Source: Altererythrobacter sp. | Lineage (GTDB): Bacteria; Pseudomonadota; Alphaproteobacteria; Sphingomonadales; Sphingomonadaceae | DNA: 15,938 nt | Assembly (NCBI GenBank): GCA_024636575.1 | Contig: JAGXGU010000174.1 | Coordinates: 1-15,938, forward strand | Direction of reading: 5' to 3' | Program-made: the position numbers and the translations under genes | Shown: positions 1-6,944 of the stretch, piece after piece | Layout of the letters: the number at the start of each line of letters is the position of its first letter | Position numbering within the stretch: the stretch's first letter is position 1 | The notes under the pieces: model-generated | Database searches by the model: none | Told to the model about the DNA's origin: nothing | What the model saw: only the letters and a program-made list of their open reading frames with translations

Positions 1-1035
1 GGCAAAGACCACGCGCCCGGCACCCGGCGCGACCACTTGCGCGCCGGGACGGGGGGACAGCGAAATGCCGTTGCTTGCCCCGCCGCCTTCACCCCGCGCG
101 CCGAACCCGGTCACGGTCCGCCCGACTACGGGCAGCTGGTACCGGCCAGGCGCGGCAGTGGCGACTGCGGATGCAGATGCGATTGCGGCCGTGCTGACCC
201 GTGCATCCTCCGGCTTTCCGGGGCGAATTATCGGCCCGGGCAGGGCAGCAAGTTCCTGGCGCAGGGACCCTTCTGCATCCAGCCGGCCCACCAGCGCATC
301 TAGATCGCGCGCTTCCTCTGCCAGCGCCAGCGCGCGTTCGATCTCGCGATTGGCATCACCGCTCGCGCTGCGCGAGGCAAGGCGCTGGCGCGTTTCCAGC
401 GCGGCGAGGCTTGTCCGCCGCCGGGCCAGTTCATCCTCGCCGCCGCGCAGGGCCGCCGCTGCCTGACGCGCGGCATTTTCCAATCGCCGACGCCGGTCGA
501 TTTCCGCACGCAAGGTAGCGGTCTGGCTCTGCACCTGGGGGATGGCTGTTTCGAGCATGGCCTGAAGATAGACTGTTTCGCGCAAGGATCCGGGCCGCAA
601 TGCGGACAGGGCGAGAGGGCGGCGGGCAAGTTTCTGCAATGCTGCGGTTAACCGCACCAGCGGCCCGCGCCGCTGGGCCAATCTGCGGCCGAGCTGGCTT
701 CGCTGGCCAGCGATCAGGGCAATGCGCGCATCGGCGGCAGTAATGTCTGCTTCGGCCTGTTGGATTCGTGCCGCGAGCGCAGCAGCCTGACGCGCGGTTT
801 TCTGCGCTTCTACGGTTGCGCTGCGGGCTTCGGCTTCCAGCTTCTTGCCGCGGGCATCGGCTGCCGAGGCTTCCGCCAGTGCCCGTTCCAGCGCCGCTTG
901 CGTTTCATCGATGGTCGTAAACCCGTCATTCTGCTGGGCGAGGCCCGCAAATCCGGCGGGGATGGCGAGGGCCATGGCGGCAACGCCTGCCAACATCGTC
1001 AGGCCGGAGGGCTGGATTGATCTGATCCGTGACAT
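1..1035 (-). CDS. envC: EnvC-like murein hydrolase activator (partial, C-terminus off the window)
   Basis: This is the N-terminal 345 codons of a periplasmic coiled-coil protein with a LytM/M23-like C-terminal domain. The start ATG (1033-1035) gives an Arg-containing n-region followed by a hydrophobic stretch (about residues 13-32) ending near GLA-QQ, a plausible signal peptide. Residues about 40-265 are Ala/Arg/Glu/Gln-rich heptad-like sequence, typical of EnvC. The LytM domain starts near residue 300 (LPVVGRTVTGFGA). Where an active M23 enzyme has HxGxD, this protein reads SNGIS (321-325), so both zinc ligands of that motif are replaced. In the family this marks EnvC-type activators of N-acetylmuramoyl-L-alanine amidases rather than peptidases. 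It lies 23 bases after rlmH in the same direction and is probably co-transcribed; no strong Shine-Dalgarno is visible. In many alphaproteobacteria this position, after rlmH, holds an M23/EnvC protein. The second half of the LytM domain is missing, so the degenerate call rests on the first motif only. Confidence 0.85.
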   Translation of the reverse strand, partial: MSRIRSIQPSGLTMLAGVAAMALAIPAGFAGLAQQNDGFTTIDETQAALERALAEASAADARGKKLEAEARSATVEAQKTARQAAALAARIQQAEADITAADARIALIAGQRSQLGRRLAQRRGPLVRLTAALQKLARRPLALSALRPGSLRETVYLQAMLETAIPQVQSQTATLRAEIDRRRRLENAARQAAAALRGGEDELARRRTSLAALETRQRLASRSASGDANREIERALALAEEARDLDALVGRLDAEGSLRQELAALPGPIIRPGKPEDARVSTAAIASASAVATAAPGRYQLPVVGRTVTGFGARGEGGGASNGISLSPRPGAQVVAPGAGRVVFA

Positions 1036-1058
1036 CGTGACGCCGCTGTGCCCGATAT

Positions 1059-1478
1059 TCAGGAACGATGATAGGGATGACCCGCCAACATGGTGGTCGC
1101 CCGGTAAAGCTGTTCGAGCACCATCGCCCGGGCCAGCAAATGCGGCCAGGTCGCCTTGCCGAACGCCAGCAGCAGGTCTGCTTCGCTTCGATCACTGGCT
1201 GAATGCCCGTCCGCCGCGCCCAGCACGAAGCGCGCCTCGCGAATGCCGCTATCGCGCCAATCACCCAGGATCGCCGCCAATTCTTCCGAGGTCAGGTTGC
1301 GGCCCCGCTCGTCCAGCAGAACGATACGGCACGGAGTCTGGGGATCGGGAATCCGCCCACCCACTTCGGGCAGTTCGGTGAGTTTCAGCGGCCAGCCAAG
1401 GCGCTTTTCATAGCGTGCCACCAGCTCCGCCTCTGGCGAGCGAGCAATCTTGCCGCGCGCGATAACGTGAAGGAGCAA
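1059..1478 (-). CDS. rlmH: 23S rRNA (pseudouridine1915-N3)-methyltransferase RlmH
   Basis: RlmH is a small SPOUT-fold enzyme that uses SAM to methylate pseudouridine 1915 in helix 69 of 23S rRNA, acting on assembled 70S ribosomes. The 139-residue protein starts LLHVIARGK, carries VLLDERG (53-59), the glycine-rich SAM loop FVLGAADGHS (84-93) and the hallmark C-terminus HPYHRS. It is shorter than the E. coli enzyme (about 155 residues). The start is a TTG (1476-1478). An in-frame TAA lies only three codons upstream and the conserved N-terminus begins at once, so no ATG or GTG start is possible. No convincing Shine-Dalgarno precedes it. It follows rsfS by 29 bases and precedes the envC-like gene by 23, so it is probably translated from a common mRNA. 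The family assignment is firm. Confidence 0.94.
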   Translation of the reverse strand: MLLHVIARGKIARSPEAELVARYEKRLGWPLKLTELPEVGGRIPDPQTPCRIVLLDERGRNLTSEELAAILGDWRDSGIREARFVLGAADGHSASDRSEADLLLAFGKATWPHLLARAMVLEQLYRATTMLAGHPYHRS

Positions 1479-1507
1479 GGCGTATTACTGGCCGATTAGC
1501 CGGAAGA

Positions 1508-1960
1508 TCACGCTATACCGGAAACCGGAGGCGCATCGCCAAATGCCCACATCCGTTCCAGATTGTAGAAACTGCGAACTTCCGGACGGAACAGATGCAC
1601 GACCACATCACCTGCATCGAGCAGGACCCAATCGGCGGCAGGCAGCCCTTCCAGCCGGACCGGGCCATGGCCTGCCTTCTTGACCATCTCGCCCAGTTTC
1701 TGCGCAATCGAAGCCACTTGCCGTGTCGAACGGCCCGAGGCGATTACCATGAAATCGGCCATGGAGGATTTTCCGGCAAGCGGAATCGAAACGATATCCT
1801 GCGCCTGGTCCTCGTCCAGCTGATCCATGATCAATGCGTGGAGCGAGCCGGGAACCGGTGCGGGAACGTCTTCAGCCGGACTATCTGTCACGGGCAAATT
1901 CTGTGCGGATTGGCCATTGTCGGCCAGAGGTGTGTGCGCCTGAGTCATAGGCGAAATCAT
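1508..1960 (-). CDS. rsfS: Ribosomal silencing factor RsfS
   Basis: RsfS binds ribosomal protein L14 (uL14) and blocks joining of the 30S and 50S subunits, lowering translation in starvation or stationary phase. The 150-residue protein has a poorly conserved acidic N-terminal extension (about 1-38), then the RsfS/Iojap domain. Motifs seen are SSMADFMVIASGRSTRQV (65-82) and the C-terminal signature running from WVLLDAGDVVVHLF (111-124) to RSFYNLERMW (129-138). Start choice is ambiguous. The ATG at 1958-1960 lies only 2 bases after AGGAG, while the ATG four codons later (MTQAHT) lies 13 bases after it. Neither spacing is ideal; the longer form is listed. It sits 45 bases after nadD and 29 before rlmH, the conserved nadD-rsfS-rlmH order, which links NAD synthesis and ribosome functions in one transcript. 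Confidence 0.94.
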   Translation of the reverse strand: MISPMTQAHTPLADNGQSAQNLPVTDSPAEDVPAPVPGSLHALIMDQLDEDQAQDIVSIPLAGKSSMADFMVIASGRSTRQVASIAQKLGEMVKKAGHGPVRLEGLPAADWVLLDAGDVVVHLFRPEVRSFYNLERMWAFGDAPPVSGIA

Positions 1961-2005
1961 TTCTCCTGAGTGTGTATGGGAGCATCATGGCGGGCTCGGC
2001 GCTGT

Positions 2006-2686
2006 TCACGGCGCCTTGCCCCTATCGCAGCCAATGTCTCGCATCATTATGGGGGCCCGGTTGATAAGGCGATGGGTAATCTGGTCGCGCGGTGATACCA
2101 GCGACATGCGCGATGCCCAATCCGGATCAGCACGGCGAATTGCCGTAGCCGAACGAGAATCGGGATCAAAACGCAAGTTCACCAGTGCCGGTGCGCTCCA
2201 TTCACCCCTCTGTTTGAATCTGGCGGCGGACATACGAAAACGCCCGAGCCAGGCCATCGCGGGGCTTGCAACAGCATGGCTATTATAGCCGGGCCGCGCG
2301 ATTACCGCAATCGGCATCATTTTCGCTATAGCGCGCCAATCCTTCCAACGGTGGAATTGCGCCAGATTGTCGGACCCCATCAGCCAGACAAATTCCATTT
2401 TGGGATACCGGCGGCGCAGCGCGCGCAAAGTATCGATAGTATACCGCGTGCCCAATTGCTGTTCGATCGCGGTGACTTTTATCGGCGCGCGGCGCGCCTG
2501 TGCCGCCGCCGATTTTACCCGAGCGGGCAGCGGTGCCATGCCTTTTCCCGGCTTCAGCGGATTACCGGGCGATACCAGCCACCACACCTCGTCCAGCCCC
2601 AGCGCGCCTTGCGCAAACAGGCTGACCCGGCGGTGCCCGCCATGGGCGGGATTGAAACTGCCGCCCAGTAATCCGATTCGGGCCAT
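2006..2686 (-). CDS. nadD: Nicotinate-nucleotide adenylyltransferase NadD
   Basis: NadD transfers AMP from ATP to nicotinate mononucleotide to give deamido-NAD, the penultimate step of bacterial NAD synthesis. The 226-residue protein opens with ARIGLLGGSFNPAHGGH, which holds the nucleotidyltransferase HxGH motif (HGGH, 15-18). It has the NadD-typical WLMGSDNLAQFHRW (101-114) and, near the end, SRSATAIR (177-184), the equivalent of the ISSTxxR phosphate-binding motif. The reading frame is open 38 codons further upstream, but that stretch lies inside the reductase gene and is unlike NadD. The ATG at 2684-2686 places the start exactly at the conserved beta strand. It begins 13 bases after the reductase stop with no clear Shine-Dalgarno, suggesting translational reinitiation. 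It is usually found directly after proA in alphaproteobacteria; here the reductase intervenes. Confidence 0.95.
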   Translation of the reverse strand: MARIGLLGGSFNPAHGGHRRVSLFAQGALGLDEVWWLVSPGNPLKPGKGMAPLPARVKSAAAQARRAPIKVTAIEQQLGTRYTIDTLRALRRRYPKMEFVWLMGSDNLAQFHRWKDWRAIAKMMPIAVIARPGYNSHAVASPAMAWLGRFRMSAARFKQRGEWSAPALVNLRFDPDSRSATAIRRADPDWASRMSLVSPRDQITHRLINRAPIMMRDIGCDRGKAP

Positions 2687-2699
2687 TACCGGGTGCGAA

Positions 2700-3743
2700 T
2701 CATGAAGAAGGCGCCTTCCCGGCCATCGCATCGCGGCGATATTCGCTCTGGCGTTCCAGCATCCAGCCGGGATATTCGGGCGACAGCGCACAGCATGCAT
2801 CGAGGGTCTGCATTTCCTCTGCAGTCAGTTCGACATCGACCGACCCGAGATTATCCTTTAGCTGATCGATCCGTTTGGCCCCGATGATCACGGTAGTAAC
2901 CGCAGGTTTTGTCAGCAACCATGCCAGCGCAATCTGCGGCACGGTCACGCTCTTGGCGTCGGCGATGGAACGCATTGCATCGACCGCATCATAGCCCTGA
3001 TCCTTGTCGATCGGCGGGAAATCGAAGTCCGCACGGCGCCCCTCCCCCTTGCTGTCCCGGGTGAATTTCCCGCTAAGGAAACCCCCAGCGAGCGGGCTCC
3101 AGACCATTAGCCCGAGGCCTTCACTTTTCAGCATCGGGATGACATCGCGTTCCAGATCGCGGCCCGCGAGTGAATAATACGCCTGGAGGGATGCGAATTT
3201 TTCGAGGCTCCTGAGCTCGGACAGGCCAAGCGATTTGGCAATCTGCCACGCGGCCCAATTGGACACCCCGATATAGCGCGCCCGGCCGGAACGGACGATA
3301 TCGTCGAGTGCGCGCAAGGTTTCTTCCATCGGGGTGACCGGGTCCCAGCCGTGGATCTGATACAGGTCGACATGATCGAGCTGCAGCCGCTCAAGACTGG
3401 CATCGATCTGGTTCATCAGGTGATAGCGGGATGCACCGCTGTCATTGATACCTTCGCCCATCGGCCCCAGCGCCTTGGTAGCAATCACCACGTCCTGCCG
3501 CGCAATCCCCAGATCCCTCAGCGCCTGGCCGGTGATCTTTTCGGACAATCCGCCCGAATAGACATTGGCCGTATCGATGAAATTGATCCCGGCATCGACC
3601 GCGCCCTTGACCAGTTCATTCGATTTTTCCTGGTCGAGATTACCGATCTTTTCCCATATCCCCCCACCCCCGCCGAAGGTCATGGTGCCAAGGCATAATT
3701 CGGATACGAGCAGGCCGGTTCTTCCAAGACGGTGGTAGCGCAT
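2700..3743 (-). CDS. Aldo/keto reductase (NADPH-dependent oxidoreductase)
   Basis: This is a cytosolic (beta/alpha)8-barrel NAD(P)H-dependent reductase of carbonyl compounds; the substrate cannot be told from sequence. The 347-residue protein has the AKR catalytic tetrad Asp57 and Tyr62 (in FIDTANVYSGG), Lys90 (ATKALG) and His131 (YQIHGWD). It also has the mid-barrel RARYIGVSNW (154-163) and the C-terminal cofactor-binding IIGAKRIDQLKDNL (286-299). Length and motifs are full and intact. An AGGAG lies 9 bases before the ATG (3741-3743). The gene sits 42 bases after proA and 13 bases before nadD on the same strand, so it is probably in their transcript. It interrupts what is commonly a direct proA-nadD neighbourhood. 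Nothing in the sequence ties it to proline or NAD synthesis beyond its use of a nicotinamide cofactor. Confidence 0.92.
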   Translation of the reverse strand: MRYHRLGRTGLLVSELCLGTMTFGGGGGIWEKIGNLDQEKSNELVKGAVDAGINFIDTANVYSGGLSEKITGQALRDLGIARQDVVIATKALGPMGEGINDSGASRYHLMNQIDASLERLQLDHVDLYQIHGWDPVTPMEETLRALDDIVRSGRARYIGVSNWAAWQIAKSLGLSELRSLEKFASLQAYYSLAGRDLERDVIPMLKSEGLGLMVWSPLAGGFLSGKFTRDSKGEGRRADFDFPPIDKDQGYDAVDAMRSIADAKSVTVPQIALAWLLTKPAVTTVIIGAKRIDQLKDNLGSVDVELTAEEMQTLDACCALSPEYPGWMLERQSEYRRDAMAGKAPSS

Positions 3744-3760
3744 TAAACGGGGCTCCTGCG

Positions 3761-3776
3761 GGTTTACTGGTTTACT
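3761..3776. repeat. Perfect 8-bp tandem duplication between proA and the aldo/keto reductase gene
   Basis: GGTTTACT occurs twice head-to-tail in the 42-base gap between the proA stop and the reductase start. It may be simple slippage. No mobile-element ends or other target duplication were seen nearby, so no function is proposed. Confidence 0.6.
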
Positions 3777-3785
3777 TGCAATTTC

Positions 3786-5066
3786 TTACGGGCGGATTTG
3801 GCCGGTCCCGCGGACCAGCCATTTATACGTGGTCAGCCCCTCCAGCGCGACCGGGCCGCGCGCATGCAGCCGGCCCGTGGCAATGCCGATTTCAGCGCCC
3901 AGCCCGAATTCGCCGCCATCGGCAAATTGGGAAGATGCATTGACCATCACGATCGCCGAATCGACGATGGCGAGGAATTGTTCGGCTGCCACCTCGTCCT
4001 GCGTCACGATCACATCGGTATGGCCCGAACTGTGGGCGGCGATATGGGCCAGCGCATCATCCAGCCCGTCCACCACGGCAACCGACAGGATTGCTTCGAG
4101 ATATTCGGTGTCCCAATCTTCTGCCGCCGCTGGAAGGATGCGTGAATCCATCGCCTGGGCACGGGGATCACCGCGCAATTCGCAGCCCGCATCCAGCAAA
4201 TCACCCAGCAGGGCCGGCGAATCGGGGAAAGTCGCATCCAGCAGCAATGTTTCCATCGCGCCGCAAATGCCGGTGCGGCGCAATTTTGCATTATGGGCCA
4301 CGCTGCGCGCCATTTCCGGATCGGCCGCCTGATGGATATAAGTGTGACAAATGCCGTCGAGATGGGCCAGGACCGGCACCCGCGCATCGGCCTGCACCCG
4401 CGCCACCAGGCTCTTGCCGCCGCGCGGGATGATCATGTCGATCAGCCCGGCAGCCGCCAGCATGGCGCCCACCGCCGCGCGGTCCTGCGTCGGGATCAAT
4501 TGCACGGCTTCCGCCGGAACGCCGCCTTTGACCAATCCGCCGACCATGGCGGCATGGATTGCGCGGTTGGAATGGACCGCCTCGCTGCCTCCGCGCAGCA
4601 GCACGGCATTGCCGGCACGCACGCATAGCGCAGCGGCATCCGCCGTTACATTGGGACGGCTTTCATAGATGATCCCGAGCAAGCCAATCGGCACGCGCAC
4701 ACGTTCGAGAACCAGCCCGTTGGGGCGCTGCGTCCGGTCGATCTTCTGGCCGACAGGATCGGGCAGGGCCGCCACGGCCTCGACCGCGCTGGCGACCGCT
4801 TCGATTCGCCCCGCGTCGAGAGCAAGCCGGTCCAGCATGGCCTCGGCCAATCCGGCCTTGCGGGCAGCGGCCAGATCCAGCTCGTTTGCCGCGAGAATCT
4901 CCGCCTCGGCCGCGCGCAGGCCTTGCGCAGCCAGTTGCAGGGCTTGCGCTTTTTCCGGACCGGAGAGGCGTGCCAGCCTGGTCTGGGCTTTGCGCCCGGC
5001 ACGGGCGAGACCGCCGACGAGGTCGGCGGGATTGGGCTGGGTTGCGCTGGTTTCTTGCTGTGTCAT
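3786..5066 (-). CDS. proA: Glutamate-5-semialdehyde dehydrogenase (gamma-glutamyl phosphate reductase) ProA
   Basis: ProA reduces gamma-glutamyl phosphate with NADPH to glutamate-5-semialdehyde, the second step of proline synthesis from glutamate. The 426-residue protein is an aldehyde-dehydrogenase-fold enzyme of the usual length. It shows IGIIYESRPNVTADAAALC-like sequence (about 128-148), the RGGSEA loop (158-163), the active-site segment KLRRTGICGAMETLL (261-275) with the presumed nucleophile Cys268, and the ProA signature from FGLGAEIGIATGRLHARGP (387-405) to LTTYKW (411-416). The frame is open to a GTG 19 codons upstream, but the ATG at 5064-5066 matches the normal ProA N-terminus. No obvious Shine-Dalgarno precedes it. 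It is the first gene of the minus-strand cluster and is divergent from the M23/bactofilin operon. Its usual partner proB is not adjacent and must lie elsewhere. Confidence 0.96.
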   Translation of the reverse strand: MTQQETSATQPNPADLVGGLARAGRKAQTRLARLSGPEKAQALQLAAQGLRAAEAEILAANELDLAAARKAGLAEAMLDRLALDAGRIEAVASAVEAVAALPDPVGQKIDRTQRPNGLVLERVRVPIGLLGIIYESRPNVTADAAALCVRAGNAVLLRGGSEAVHSNRAIHAAMVGGLVKGGVPAEAVQLIPTQDRAAVGAMLAAAGLIDMIIPRGGKSLVARVQADARVPVLAHLDGICHTYIHQAADPEMARSVAHNAKLRRTGICGAMETLLLDATFPDSPALLGDLLDAGCELRGDPRAQAMDSRILPAAAEDWDTEYLEAILSVAVVDGLDDALAHIAAHSSGHTDVIVTQDEVAAEQFLAIVDSAIVMVNASSQFADGGEFGLGAEIGIATGRLHARGPVALEGLTTYKWLVRGTGQIRP

Positions 5067-5285
5067 GATCGCGGGGTAGCAAGTGCTGCCGCAATTGTCA
5101 GGGGACGATTGAGAATCGGGCACGGAACCATCTTCGCGGATGAAAGTTCCCGGCGATTCGGGCTATTTCCACAAACAATCATCACTTCATCCCGCGATTG
5201 GGTCGATTCGCCCCTTCGCGCCGCTGCCGGATTCGACCGCATCGGATTCGCGTGTTAGCCCGCCGCTCAGAAAAGAACATCGGGC
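5067..5285. promoter_or_regulatory. Divergent intergenic regulatory region with five GANTC sites
   Basis: This 219-base gap separates proA (leftward) from the M23 peptidase gene (rightward) and must hold promoters for both. GANTC, the recognition sequence of the alphaproteobacterial cell-cycle methyltransferase CcrM, occurs at 5113, 5155, 5205, 5230 and 5245 (first bases), five times in 137 bases. A weak candidate rightward promoter is TTCGAC (5232-5237), a 17-base spacer and TTAGCC (5255-5260); the GATTC at 5245 falls in the spacer. In Caulobacter, GcrA-dependent promoters carry GANTC in this region. The promoter match is poor and the regulatory reading is inference. No ORF of substance is present. 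Confidence 0.4.
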
Positions 5286-6479
5286 GTGGACATAAGACGT
5301 GGGGTCGCTTTGAACAATAATATAACCGTCAGCGGATGGCTGAACCGTATCCGGGCATGGTTTCCTGACCGCGAATTTTTCATGCGGTCACAAGGCCAGG
5401 TCCGATTCATCAAGATATCATCGAAATTACAGATGATCGCCGCCGCAATCGTGCTGGCCGCGCTGCTTGCCTGGGCGATTTCCATGGCACTGATGGGCTG
5501 GGCCCAATACCGCGCGCAGGCCGATCTTTCATCGTTGCTGCAGCGCGAAGCCAAGGTCGCCACATCTGAAGAAACGGTGGCAAAATATCGCGGTGACATA
5601 AACCGGGTCCAGACAGATCTGGTCGCCCGGCAGGAATTCCTCGAAGCCATGGTGCCGACGCTGCCCGACGATGTCAGGGCAGGCGAAACCGTCAGCGATT
5701 CGAGCATGGAAAGCGACAAGGCGGTAACCAAGGTCAGCGCAATGATTCCGGAAGCCGCCGGCCTCGCGAAGCTTGAGGCGCGGCAGATTGCCTTTGCCGA
5801 ACGCCTGACCCGATTTGCCGACCGCCGCGCCGCCCGGGCGGCTGCCGCGATCCTGAAGCTGGGCCTGGATCCCAAGGCGATGCTTCGTAACGCCGACCGG
5901 TCGGCCATGGGTGGTCCGCTCGAAGAACTGGCAACCGGTGCCGTCGGCAAGATCGATCCGCGATTCGAACGCCTCGGCCTCAGCCTTGCCCGCATGGCTG
6001 CGCTGGAACGCGGCCTCGACGGGGTGCCGCAGGTGATGCCTGCCCGTATCGAAAATATCACCTCCGGTTTCGGCTATCGCCGCGATCCATTCAATGGCCG
6101 GGGCGCCATGCATGCCGGACTTGATTTCAGGGGCCTGACCGGCGCACCGATTCATGCCGCAGCCGATGGCCGCGTCAATTTCGTCGGCAAGAAATCGGGT
6201 TACGGTAATGTTGTGGAAGTCAGCCACGGCAACGGTTTGATGACCCGCTATGCCCATATGTCCAAATTTGCCGCCAAAGTGGGACAGACAGTCGCCGCTG
6301 GTGACATAATTGGCGCGATCGGCAGTACCGGCCGCTCTACCGGCCCGCATCTTCATTTCGAAGTGCGGATCAATGGCCGCGCCGTAAATCCACGCCCTTT
6401 TCTGGAGTATGCTCCCGATGTTCTCAAAGAAGCCCGATCGGACACCGCGCCCCGTTCCGACAACCAGCACAGGAATTAA
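5286..6479 (+). CDS. Membrane-anchored M23 family peptidoglycan endopeptidase
   Basis: This is a zinc-dependent D,D-endopeptidase expected to cut peptide cross-links in peptidoglycan. The 397-residue protein has a basic cytoplasmic N-terminus (about 1-47), one membrane segment (about 48-72), a helical, charged periplasmic stretch (about 75-245) and a complete M23/LytM domain (about 255-375). Active-site residues are all present: His276 and Asp280 in HAGLD, His324 in RYAHMS, and His355 and His357 in HLHFE. It should therefore be active, unlike the EnvC-like protein at the left edge. The start is uncertain: GTG at 5286 after a purine-rich AGAAAAGAA, or TTG at 5310; no ATG precedes the membrane segment except one at residue 33. 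Its last 62 bases overlap the bactofilin gene. The layout (short cytoplasmic tail, one membrane helix, coiled coil, M23) matches bactofilin-associated peptidases such as LmdC, which are known to act with a bactofilin in cell shape. Confidence 0.93.
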   Translation: MDIRRGVALNNNITVSGWLNRIRAWFPDREFFMRSQGQVRFIKISSKLQMIAAAIVLAALLAWAISMALMGWAQYRAQADLSSLLQREAKVATSEETVAKYRGDINRVQTDLVARQEFLEAMVPTLPDDVRAGETVSDSSMESDKAVTKVSAMIPEAAGLAKLEARQIAFAERLTRFADRRAARAAAAILKLGLDPKAMLRNADRSAMGGPLEELATGAVGKIDPRFERLGLSLARMAALERGLDGVPQVMPARIENITSGFGYRRDPFNGRGAMHAGLDFRGLTGAPIHAAADGRVNFVGKKSGYGNVVEVSHGNGLMTRYAHMSKFAAKVGQTVAAGDIIGAIGSTGRSTGPHLHFEVRINGRAVNPRPFLEYAPDVLKEARSDTAPRSDNQHRN

Positions 6480-6894
6480 ACCGATGGCCAGTTCAAATTC
6501 CACATTTTCCGTTATCGGATCCGACGTTACCATTACCGGCAATGTCGCCGCCACAACCGAACTGCACGTCGACGGTAATATCGAAGGGGACATCACCTGC
6601 GCATCGCTCGTCCAGGGTGAAGGCAGCGTGGTCAAAGGCATGATCGAAGCCGAAAGCGCCCGTTTGTCGGGCACGGTGATCGGCTCCATCTCGGCCCGCG
6701 AACTGGTGGTGCTCAAGAGCGCGCGAATCGATGGTGATGTGCATTATGACGCGCTGACCATCGAACAGGGCGCATCGGTAGAAGGCCGTTTCGCGCCGCG
6801 CGCAGCGAAGATCAGTCCGGCCGCAAAGGCGGATCTGAAGAACAATGATCCCAAAACCGGGGGTGACGAACCGAAGCTGACTCTGGCCGGCTGA
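6418..6894 (+). CDS. Bactofilin family cytoskeletal protein
   Basis: Bactofilins polymerise without nucleotide into beta-helical filaments that position cell-wall enzymes and other factors at the membrane. The 158-residue protein has a short basic, Pro/Thr-rich N-terminus beginning MFSKK (common in alphaproteobacterial bactofilins), a DUF583 beta-helix core (about 28-128, with repeats such as VIGSDVTITGN, LHVDGNIEGDI, ARLSGTVIGSI, ARIDGDVHYDA) and a Lys/Asp-rich tail. Start choice: ATG 6418 lies 10 bases after GGAG and overlaps the peptidase gene by 62 bases. An alternative ATG at 6484 (MASSNS) lies 4 bases after the peptidase stop, 9 bases after AGGA, and would drop the N-terminal tail. The N-terminal tail often carries the membrane-targeting signal, so the longer form is preferred. 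Overlap and shared direction indicate co-translation with the M23 peptidase, a functional pair in other bacteria. Confidence 0.93.
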   Translation: MFSKKPDRTPRPVPTTSTGIKPMASSNSTFSVIGSDVTITGNVAATTELHVDGNIEGDITCASLVQGEGSVVKGMIEAESARLSGTVIGSISARELVVLKSARIDGDVHYDALTIEQGASVEGRFAPRAAKISPAAKADLKNNDPKTGGDEPKLTLAG

Positions 6895-6909
6895 CTCTGA
6901 TCAGCTAAT

Positions 6910-6925
6910 CCCGGCGCAAGCCGGG
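6910..6925. terminator. GNRA-capped hairpin between convergent genes, possible weak terminator
   Basis: CCCGGC-GCAA-GCCGGG is a perfect 6-bp stem with a GCAA tetraloop, extendable by a T-G pair. It lies in the 50-base gap between the bactofilin stop and the end of the fadD-like gene, which converge. Neither strand has a T-tract after the stem, so factor-independent termination would be weak. It could also be one copy of a short dispersed palindromic repeat; only one copy was noticed here. Confidence 0.4.
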
Positions 6926-6944
6926 GCCGGGCCCGTCTGGATCA

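Noticed and set aside
65..466. Plus-strand Ser/Ala/Arg-rich frames in the first kilobase
   Set aside because: They are low-complexity shadows of the coiled-coil EnvC-like gene on the minus strand, which has a signal peptide and a LytM domain start.
5529..6716. 395-residue minus-strand frame opposite the M23 peptidase and bactofilin genes
   Set aside because: It shows no recognisable motifs and covers two well-supported genes. Such shadows are common in high-GC DNA.
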